A stretch of DNA of 5,074 bases from Campylobacteraceae bacterium (lineage in GTDB: Bacteria > Campylobacterota > Campylobacteria > Campylobacterales > JALSKU01). Below the pieces are notes generated by a model. The model was not told the origin of the DNA and searched no databases. It saw nothing but the letters and a program-made list of their open reading frames with translations. Location of the stretch: positions 1-5,074 of the forward strand of contig WFMT01000022.1 in NCBI GenBank assembly GCA_015488975.1, in the 5' to 3' direction. Below are positions 1 through 5,074 of this stretch, in pieces. Position numbers and translations under genes: made by a program. The stretch's first letter is position 1. Every line of letters starts with the position of its first letter.

Positions 1-556
1 ATCACTATTAGGTATATTGCCGTTTTGTAAATATATAGATGAGAATTATCCGATTTTTATAGATGCCAAAAGCGGAGTGAGTGGAGCAGGAAAAAAATGT
101 AGTGATAAAACCCACTTTGTATCAATCAATGAAAATATTTTTGCTTACAATCCTCTTTCTCACAGGCATGAACCGGAAATTAAAGAAAAAATGAAGATTT
201 TCTCAGGAAGTGATTTTGATATTAGTTTTATTCCACATCTTTTGCCAACTACCAGAGGCGAGATGTGCGATAGTTATATGCTTTTAAAAGAAGAGATAGA
301 TCCTCTTTCTTATCTAAAAGAGTTTTATAAAGATGAAAAGTTTATAAGGATTTATGATTTTCCAGTGGATATCAAGTCGGTTTCAGGAACTAACTTTTGT
401 GATATTTTTGCAAAAAGAGTTGGCAAAAAACTTTATATAAATTCCGCAATTGACAATATATTAAAAGGTTCATCTTCTGCAGCAGTTGTAAATGCTAATA
501 TTATTTCTGGATTTCAAGAGGATTTGGGAATTCCTACTATCGCTTATGTGCCTTAG
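1..556 (+). CDS. argC: N-acetyl-gamma-glutamyl-phosphate reductase, 3' part (left edge cuts it)
   Basis: ArgC catalyses the NADPH-dependent reduction of N-acetyl-glutamyl-5-phosphate to the semialdehyde, the third step of arginine (ornithine) biosynthesis, in the cytoplasm. The frame is open from base 2 to the TAG at 554-556, giving 184 visible residues. Family signatures are clear: DAKSGVSGAGKK (bases 62-97), HRHEPEI (161-181), PHLLPTTRG (233-259), SVSGTNFCDI (near 377-406) and IDNILKGSSSAAVVNAN (near 449-500). These fix the C-terminal catalytic/dimerisation domain. The first residues, SLLGILPF, normally follow the catalytic GCYPT motif by one or two residues, so the NADPH-binding domain and the nucleophilic cysteine lie just outside the window. 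A TTG at base 17 is an internal leucine, not a start. The protein ends shortly after the conserved AVVNAN helix, as the family does, so the 3' end is intact. The next gene starts 17 bases later on the same strand. Confidence 0.95.
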   Translation, partial: SLLGILPFCKYIDENYPIFIDAKSGVSGAGKKCSDKTHFVSINENIFAYNPLSHRHEPEIKEKMKIFSGSDFDISFIPHLLPTTRGEMCDSYMLLKEEIDPLSYLKEFYKDEKFIRIYDFPVDIKSVSGTNFCDIFAKRVGKKLYINSAIDNILKGSSSAAVVNANIISGFQEDLGIPTIAYVP

Positions 557-573
557 ATAGTGAGTTGTAAATC

Positions 574-1323
574 ATGAATCGTAAAAAGTTGGAAGTATTA
601 AATATAGAAGATAAAGCGCTGTTTGTAGCAGATTCTCATGTAAATAAAAATAGAGATGAATTATATACCTTTTTGGAATTGATTGAAAAAGATAGAGTTA
701 AGGTGAATCAAATCTTTTTTATGGGAGATATCTTTGATTTACTGATTGGCAGAATTAAATTTACTATAAATTATAATAAAAAATATATTGACTTAATCAA
801 TAAAATATCTCTAAAAAAAAAGATATTTTATTTTGAAGGCAATCACGACTTTAATCTTGCTTATATTTTTCCAAATATAAAGATTTTTTCATTTGAGCAA
901 CAGCCGGCAGTTTTCAAATTTCAAGGAAAAAAAGTTTTGCTTTCTCATGGAGATGTATTAACTTCTTTGACATATAAAATATATACTAAAATTATAAGGA
1001 GTAATACGGCTTTATTTTTACTAAATCTCACAGATGGTTTGATAAATAATTATATTTCAAAAAAAATTATAAATACTCAAAAAGAAAAGATAATCTGTAG
1101 TAAAATAAAAAATTTTAATAATCTAATATATAAAAGAATAGATAAATTAAATATAAAAAATATCGACTATATTGTGGAGGGACATTTCCATCAAAATAAA
1201 AAAATCAAATATCTTGACATAATTTATATAAATTTACCATCTTTTGCGTGCAATAAAAGTTTTTTTACTGTACAATCACAAAACGGATTTAAAGAAGCAG
1301 AAGTGCAAGATATAAAAAGTTAA
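574..1323 (+). CDS. Calcineurin-like metallophosphoesterase, LpxH-like (probable UDP-2,3-diacylglucosamine hydrolase)
   Basis: The 249-residue protein carries the full set of dimetal phosphoesterase motifs in order: D20-S-H22, G51-D-I-F-D55, G89-N-H-D92, S124-H-G-D127 and G203-H-F-H206. Length and the stretch between motifs 4 and 5 (about residues 130-190, helical, partly hydrophobic around TALFLLNL) match LpxH, whose inserted helical lid holds the acyl chains of the substrate. LpxH cleaves UDP-2,3-diacylglucosamine to lipid X and UMP at the inner face of the inner membrane in lipid A synthesis. There is no signal peptide. E. coli LpxH has GNRD where this protein has GNHD, the more general phosphoesterase form, so the substrate is inferred rather than shown. 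The start is secure: an in-frame TAA lies at 568-570, two codons upstream of the ATG, and the next Met is residue 50, after the first motif. No good Shine-Dalgarno is visible, so translation may be weak or coupled to argC. G+C is markedly lower than in its neighbours (about 19% over 961-1260 by hand count). Confidence 0.8.
   Translation: MNRKKLEVLNIEDKALFVADSHVNKNRDELYTFLELIEKDRVKVNQIFFMGDIFDLLIGRIKFTINYNKKYIDLINKISLKKKIFYFEGNHDFNLAYIFPNIKIFSFEQQPAVFKFQGKKVLLSHGDVLTSLTYKIYTKIIRSNTALFLLNLTDGLINNYISKKIINTQKEKIICSKIKNFNNLIYKRIDKLNIKNIDYIVEGHFHQNKKIKYLDIIYINLPSFACNKSFFTVQSQNGFKEAEVQDIKS
813..821 (+). repeat. A9 homopolymer tract inside the LpxH-like gene
   Basis: Nine consecutive A residues span codons 80-83 (Leu-Lys-Lys-Lys), just upstream of the GNHD metal motif. 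It is the longest single-base run I found. Gain of one A would place a TGA five codons after the tract, and loss of one A would reach a TAA about 20 codons on, both destroying the enzyme. Two A8 runs also exist (1059-1066 in the same gene, 2881-2888 in cheA). Such runs are common by chance in AT-rich genomes, so this is a slippage-prone site rather than a demonstrated switch. Confidence 0.6.
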
Positions 1324-1333
1324 ATATCTTCAA

Positions 1334-1340
1334 AAGGAGA
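1334..1340 (+). promoter_or_regulatory. Strong Shine-Dalgarno of cheV
   Basis: AAGGAGA sits 7 bases before the ATG at 1348, the best ribosome binding site in the window. It fixes the cheV start against the later in-frame ATG (Met14). It contrasts with the absence of a recognisable site before the preceding gene, which suggests that the chemotaxis proteins are translated more strongly than the LpxH-like enzyme even if they share a transcript. Confidence 0.85.
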
Positions 1341-1347
1341 TTTTCGG

Positions 1348-2304
1348 ATGAAAAAACAAGATGTGCTGCAGGTGGGTTCAAATGAAATGGAGCTTGTAGA
1401 TTTTCGTATATTTAAAAAAGATGGTGATAAAATATATGAGGGCATTTATGGTGTAAATGTCGTAAAAGTGAGAGAAATTATAAAGTTACCAAATATTACT
1501 GAAATTCCAAATGTTCCATCTTTTGTAGAGGGTATTTTTGATCTTAGAGGTGTTGTTATACCAGTTATAAATCTTGCCAAGTGGATGAAAATAGAAGTTC
1601 CTGAGAGTGCAAATATAAAGCCAAGAGTTTTAATAGCCGAATTTAATGGTATGTTGATAGGCTTTATAGTTCATGAAGCAAAAAGAATCAGACGAATAAG
1701 TTGGAAAGATATAGAATCAGCCAGTTTTTCTATGGGAAGTGGGGTTTTGGATAAAGCTCAAATTACAGGAGTGACAAGGATAGAAAATGATGAAGTTTTA
1801 TTGATTTTGGATTTGGAAACAATAATGGAAGAACTCGGTATCTATGAGCCAAATATCGATATTGAAGATAATTTAATAGAAAAACTTGGCGGCATAGCAC
1901 TTGTAGTAGATGACAGTACAACTGCTAGAAAATTAATGAAAGATGCACTGACTAAAATGGGTATGAAGCCGATAGAAGCAAAAGATGGCGTGAATGCTTT
2001 GGAAAAACTTGAAGAATTATACAATGTGTACGGTGATGAAATTACCAAAGAGTTAAAGATAATAATAAGCGATGTTGAAATGCCACAAATGGATGGATTT
2101 CATTTTGCCGCAAAATTAAAAGATGATAGCAGATTCTCAAGTATACCACTTATTTTTAACTCTTCAATAAGTGATCACTTTAGTGAGTTAAGAGGAAAAG
2201 AAGCTGGAGGAGAGGCTTATCTTACCAAATTCGATGCCCCAGAGTTTTACAGTGAAATATCTCGTGTTATAAAATCTCATATAAAGATCAACAAGGAAAA
2301 ATAA
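1348..2304 (+). CDS. cheV: Chemotaxis coupling/response-regulator protein CheV
   Basis: CheV is a cytoplasmic scaffold that links chemoreceptors to CheA and is itself phosphorylated by CheA, tuning signalling (adaptation or phosphate sink). Of 318 residues, about 14-165 form a CheW-like domain, with the hallmark VPSFVEGIFDLRGVVIPVINL region (residues 56-76, Arg67 matching the conserved Arg of CheW). About 183-312 form a REC domain with acidic pair D188/D189, phospho-acceptor D242 in SDVEMP, hydroxyl residue S272, aromatic Y291 and lysine K294. All catalytic residues are present, so it should be phosphorylatable. The usual Pro after the Lys is Phe (K294-F-D). The helix 2/beta 3 region (about 217-240) is longer than in CheY, which I recall as usual for CheV. 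It begins 24 bases after the preceding gene and its TAA overlaps the cheA ATG by one base. The cheV-cheA-cheW order matches C. jejuni and the H. pylori cheV3 locus, as far as I recall. A length near 318 is normal for the family. Confidence 0.96.
   Translation: MKKQDVLQVGSNEMELVDFRIFKKDGDKIYEGIYGVNVVKVREIIKLPNITEIPNVPSFVEGIFDLRGVVIPVINLAKWMKIEVPESANIKPRVLIAEFNGMLIGFIVHEAKRIRRISWKDIESASFSMGSGVLDKAQITGVTRIENDEVLLILDLETIMEELGIYEPNIDIEDNLIEKLGGIALVVDDSTTARKLMKDALTKMGMKPIEAKDGVNALEKLEELYNVYGDEITKELKIIISDVEMPQMDGFHFAAKLKDDSRFSSIPLIFNSSISDHFSELRGKEAGGEAYLTKFDAPEFYSEISRVIKSHIKINKEK
2293..2297 (+). promoter_or_regulatory. Ribosome binding site of cheA inside the cheV 3' end
   Basis: AAGGA lies 6 bases before the cheA ATG at 2304, within the last codons of cheV. 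The stop and start share one base (TAATG at 2302-2306), the classic arrangement for translational coupling, which would help hold CheV and CheA output in proportion. This site favours the ATG at 2304 over the in-frame ATG at 2313. Confidence 0.75.
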
Positions 2305-4616
2305 TGGATGATATGCAGGAAATTTTAGAAGATTTTTTAATAGAAGCTTTTGAATTAATTGAACAATTAGATCAAGATTTAGTAGAGCTTGAAAATAATC
2401 CTGAAGATTTGGAATTATTAAATAGTATATTTAGAGTTGCCCATACGATAAAAGGATCAAGTTCTTTTTTAAATCTCGATGTTTTAACAGAGTTAACTCA
2501 TCATATGGAAGATGTATTAAATAAAGCAAGAAAAAGTGAAATTATTTTGACTCCGCAGATTATGGATATAGTTTTGGAATCTATAGATTTGATGAAGGCA
2601 TTGCTTTTTAGTGTCAGAGATACAGGTAATGATAATAATGCAGATATAAATATAGCCCCAACATGTGCAAAACTTGATGCTATATCAAAGGGAGAAGAGA
2701 TAAAAGAGGTATCAGAAGAAAAAGAAGAGATTAAACCTCAAGAACAAGAGTTGCAAGAAGATTATTCTGATATGAGTGATGAAGATGTAGAGGCTGAGAT
2801 AGAGAGGCTTTTGCAAGAAAAAAGAGATGAGAAGAAAAAGAAAAAACAAGCTAAATCAAATGAAATTATGGAAGAAAATCAAAAAAAAGAAAAAGAGCAG
2901 CCTTCAAGTAAACCAAAAGATTTTCAAAAAAAGAAAATACAGCCAAAAGAAAATACAGCACCCATTAAAAAATCAAGCAGCAGTACTTTAGAGCAAACCA
3001 TAAGAGTTGAAGTTAAAAGACTAGATCATCTTATGAATCTAATAGGTGAATTGGTTCTTGGCAAAAATAGATTATTAAAAATATATGATGATGTGGAAGA
3101 AAGATATGAGGGAGAAAAGTTTTTAGAAGAGCTTAATCAGGTTGTTTCTTCTGTGTCTCTTGTTACAACAGACCTTCAAATTGCAGTTATGAAAACAAGA
3201 ATGTTGCCTGTTGCCAAGGTATTTAACAAATTTCCAAGAATGGTAAGAGATCTCTCAAGAGAATTACATAAAAATATAGATTTAAAAATTTCAGGCGAAG
3301 AAACTGAACTTGATAAATCAATTATAGAAGAGATAGGAGATCCGCTGGTTCATATCATAAGAAACTCGTGTGATCATGGTATAGAAGATCCAAAAGATAG
3401 AGAAAAAGCAGGAAAGCCTGAAAATGGAACTATTGAGCTTAAAGCATACAATGAAGGGAATGCAATTGTAATTGAAATAGTTGATGACGGTAAAGGCTTG
3501 GATACTAATATGCTTGTAGAGAAATCACTTGAAAAAGGTATTATAACAGAAAGAGAAGCTGACAATATGAGTGAAAAAGAAATCTTTTCTCTTATTTTTA
3601 AACCAGGATTTTCAACGGCTTCATCTGTTACCAATGTTTCAGGTCGTGGTGTAGGTATGGATGTTGTCAAAACCAATATTGAGAAGTTAAATGGGATTAT
3701 AGATATAGATAGTGAACTTGGAAAAGGGACTATAATAAGATTAAAAATTCCTTTAACTCTTGCTATAATTCAAGCACTTTTAGTTGGGACACAAGAAGAA
3801 TATTTTGCCATTCCTTTGTCGTCTGTACTTGAAACCGTCAGGGTTCCGGCTGAGGATATATATTCTATTGAGGGTAAAGATGTATTAAGACTCAGAGAAG
3901 AGATCCTTCCATTGGTCAGACTTTCTGATGTTTTTGATATCGAAGAAGTTTTTGACAGTGGTGAAAATCTCTATATCGTTGTTATTGCATTAGCTGATTC
4001 GAAATTAGGTGTCGTTGTAGATACATTGGTAGGGCAGGAGGAAATTGTTATTAAGTCTTTAGGTGACTACCTCAAAGGAATCAAAGGAATTGCCGGTGCA
4101 ACTATAAGAGGAGACGGAAGAGTTACACTTATAATCGATGTTGGAGCTTTAATGGAGTTGGCAAGAGATACAAAAAGTGGAATAAAAAAATTAAGCAATA
4201 AAGAAGAACTTGGCAGTGTGAAAAAAGATGCAAAGGATTATCAAGTATTGATAGTCGATGATAGTAAAACCGATAGGACTATAATGCAAAAAGCATTAAA
4301 ACCTTTGGATATATCAATAACAGAGGCTACAAATGGAGTAGAAGCTCTACAGCTTATAAAATCATCTGATACAAATTTTGATGCAATTTTAATAGATATA
4401 GAAATGCCAAGAATGGATGGTTATACGCTTGCAGGCGAAATTAGAAAATATTCAAGATACAAGTATCTTCCTCTTATAGCAGTTACTTCAAGAACATCAA
4501 AATCAGATAGGATGAGAGGTGTTGAAGTGGGAATGACAGAGTATATTACAAAACCGTATTCGCTGGAATATTTGGCAAATGTAGTTAAAAAGAATTTAAA
4601 ACTACCAATGGAGTAA
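2304..4616 (+). CDS. cheA: Chemotaxis histidine kinase CheA with C-terminal REC domain (CheAY type)
   Basis: CheA is the kinase of the receptor array: it autophosphorylates in trans from ATP and hands phosphate to response regulators. The 770 residues read as: HPt/P1 (1-105) with phospho-His47 in RVAHTIKGSS; a charged linker (106-228) with no recognisable P2; dimerisation P3 (about 229-293); ATPase P4 (about 294-480) with N box HIIRNSCDHGIE (N354, D357, H358), G1 box DDGKGLD (394-400), F box FKPGFST (432-438) and G2 box GRGVGMD (447-453); CheW-like P5 (about 482-622); and REC (about 646-765) with D652/D653, phospho-acceptor D698 in LIDIEMP, T728, Y747 and K750-P751. Every catalytic residue I looked for is intact. 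The C-terminal REC fusion is the norm in Campylobacterota, where it is proposed to act as a phosphate sink, and the length agrees with that group. It overlaps cheV by one base and is followed after 3 bases by cheW, so the three are one translational unit. Confidence 0.97.
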   Translation: MDDMQEILEDFLIEAFELIEQLDQDLVELENNPEDLELLNSIFRVAHTIKGSSSFLNLDVLTELTHHMEDVLNKARKSEIILTPQIMDIVLESIDLMKALLFSVRDTGNDNNADINIAPTCAKLDAISKGEEIKEVSEEKEEIKPQEQELQEDYSDMSDEDVEAEIERLLQEKRDEKKKKKQAKSNEIMEENQKKEKEQPSSKPKDFQKKKIQPKENTAPIKKSSSSTLEQTIRVEVKRLDHLMNLIGELVLGKNRLLKIYDDVEERYEGEKFLEELNQVVSSVSLVTTDLQIAVMKTRMLPVAKVFNKFPRMVRDLSRELHKNIDLKISGEETELDKSIIEEIGDPLVHIIRNSCDHGIEDPKDREKAGKPENGTIELKAYNEGNAIVIEIVDDGKGLDTNMLVEKSLEKGIITEREADNMSEKEIFSLIFKPGFSTASSVTNVSGRGVGMDVVKTNIEKLNGIIDIDSELGKGTIIRLKIPLTLAIIQALLVGTQEEYFAIPLSSVLETVRVPAEDIYSIEGKDVLRLREEILPLVRLSDVFDIEEVFDSGENLYIVVIALADSKLGVVVDTLVGQEEIVIKSLGDYLKGIKGIAGATIRGDGRVTLIIDVGALMELARDTKSGIKKLSNKEELGSVKKDAKDYQVLIVDDSKTDRTIMQKALKPLDISITEATNGVEALQLIKSSDTNFDAILIDIEMPRMDGYTLAGEIRKYSRYKYLPLIAVTSRTSKSDRMRGVEVGMTEYITKPYSLEYLANVVKKNLKLPME
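4610..4613 (+). promoter_or_regulatory. Ribosome binding site of cheW across the cheA stop
   Basis: GGAG, formed by the last sense codons of cheA, lies 6 bases before the ATG at 4620. Only three bases separate the cheA TAA (4614-4616) from this ATG, so reinitiation by ribosomes finishing cheA is likely. The site supports 4620 as the start rather than the in-frame ATG at codon 28. Confidence 0.65.
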
Positions 4617-4619
4617 AAC

Positions 4620-5074
4620 ATGAGTGAAAAACTACAATCAATTTTACAAAAACAGCAACAACAACAAGAAGAGAGTGTGCAAAAAAAGTCTGAAGATATA
4701 ATGCAACTTGTAGGTTTTATTATAGGTGATGAGGAATTGGCAGTGCCAATTTTAAATATTCAAGAAATTATCAAGCCGATTGAGTATACAAAAGTACCAA
4801 GTGTACCAGATTATGTGCTGGGGGTTTTTAATCTAAGAGGAAGCATCTTGCCATTGATAGATTTAAGAAGAAAATTTGGTCTTTCTTCTATCTCACAAAC
4901 TGAAGATACTAGATATATTGTTATAAAAGCAGAAAACAGTGAAGCTGGATTTGTTATAGACAGACTTACTCAAGCTATTAGAATCAAACAAGATGATATA
5001 GAAATGCCTCCTGTGACATTTCATAAAGAAGAAGATAGCAGCAATTTGATATCTGCTATTGGAAAAATGGAGGA
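4620..5074 (+). CDS. cheW: Chemotaxis coupling protein CheW, 5' part (right edge cuts it)
   Basis: CheW is the small cytoplasmic adaptor that bridges receptor tips and the P5 domain of CheA in the polar array. From ATG 4620 the frame stays open to the window end, giving 151 complete codons. Residues 28-151 are CheW-like: LVGFIIGDEELAVPI (30-44), IQEIIKP (47-53) and VPSVPDYVLGVFNLRG (59-74) followed by SILPLIDL (75-82); Arg73 matches the conserved receptor/kinase-contact Arg of CheW. The last visible part, SAIGKME, aligns just before the final beta strand and helix, so by comparison with E. coli CheW (167 residues) only about 20 residues are missing. The first 27 residues are a polar extension, QKQQQQQEE-like at 10-18, slightly longer than in E. 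coli CheW and probably disordered. It follows cheA by three bases and is the third gene of the cheV-cheA-cheW unit. Confidence 0.96.
   Translation, partial: MSEKLQSILQKQQQQQEESVQKKSEDIMQLVGFIIGDEELAVPILNIQEIIKPIEYTKVPSVPDYVLGVFNLRGSILPLIDLRRKFGLSSISQTEDTRYIVIKAENSEAGFVIDRLTQAIRIKQDDIEMPPVTFHKEEDSSNLISAIGKME
4653..4667 (+). repeat. CAG(CAA)4 trinucleotide run encoding five glutamines in CheW
   Basis: One CAG followed by four CAA codons encodes Q12-Q16 of CheW, in the polar tail before the folded domain. Being in units of three, changes in copy number would only alter tail length and leave the frame intact. Short glutamine runs like this are unremarkable, but the site is a likely place for length variation between strains. 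Confidence 0.7.

Noticed and set aside
17..19. TTG as a possible start of the first gene
   Set aside because: The frame stays open to the left edge and the residues before it (SLLGI) continue the ArgC family sequence, so this is an internal leucine of a truncated gene.
557..573. Search for a terminator or promoter in the argC to LpxH-like gap, and in the 1324-1347 gap
   Set aside because: Neither gap holds an inverted repeat followed by a T run, nor room for a full promoter. The genes therefore look co-transcribed.
1214..1240. TTGACA at 1214-1219 as a -35 box for a promoter driving cheV
   Set aside because: It encodes part of the LpxH-like protein (LeuAspIle), there is no good TATAAT at 16-18 bases, and Campylobacterota sigma-70 promoters generally lack a -35 box. 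An internal promoter is possible but not supported.
1842..2048. Minus-strand open frame of 68 codons within cheV
   Set aside because: It is antisense to the REC domain of cheV, has a serine-rich composition typical of shadow frames, and shows no recognisable domain.
3374..3676. Minus-strand open frame of 100 codons within cheA
   Set aside because: It lies opposite the conserved ATPase boxes of CheA, and its Ser/Pro/Ile-rich translation mirrors that coding strand; no family resemblance or convincing ribosome site.
4421..4621. Minus-strand open frame of 66 codons over the cheA 3' end
   Set aside because: It is antisense to the REC domain of CheA and across the cheA-cheW junction; no motif supports it.

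Overview
The window is a stretch of an AT-rich bacterial chromosome (roughly 30% G+C by eye). All genes are on the + strand and packed almost without gaps. The order cheV-cheA-cheW, with a response-regulator (REC) domain fused to the C-terminus of CheA, is the arrangement I know from Campylobacterota (Campylobacter, Helicobacter, Sulfurimonas and relatives). Codon use and the K/E/I-rich proteins fit that. I cannot name the genus from this window alone.

Layout: (1) bases 1-556 hold the 3' part of argC (N-acetyl-gamma-glutamyl-phosphate reductase, arginine biosynthesis), cut by the left edge just after the expected catalytic cysteine. (2) 574-1323 encodes a 249-residue calcineurin-like metallophosphoesterase resembling LpxH, the UDP-2,3-diacylglucosamine hydrolase of lipid A synthesis; it is the most AT-rich gene here. 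(3) 1348-2304 is cheV, a CheW-like coupling domain fused to a REC domain. (4) 2304-4616 is cheA, the chemotaxis histidine kinase with HPt, dimerisation, ATPase, CheW-like and REC domains. (5) 4620 to the right edge is cheW, the coupling protein, missing only about its last 20 residues. The non-coding gaps are 17, 24, 0 (1-base overlap) and 3 bases, with no terminator hairpin in any of them, so at least cheV-cheA-cheW, and probably the whole window, can be read as one transcript.

How they work together: CheW and the CheW-like domains of CheV and CheA build the receptor-kinase array at the cell pole. CheA autophosphorylates on His47 and passes phosphate to response regulators: its own REC domain, the REC domain of CheV, and presumably a CheY encoded elsewhere. 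The fused REC and CheV are usually thought to act as phosphate sinks or adaptation modulators. No cheY, cheB, cheR or receptor gene lies in the window. The metabolic genes argC and the LpxH-like gene have no evident functional tie to chemotaxis.

I see no mobile element, RNA gene, CRISPR array or clearly new system. The points most worth a second look are the linker of CheA, which appears to replace a P2 domain and carries one short acidic amphipathic helix; the true substrate of the LpxH-like enzyme; and an A9 tract in that gene.
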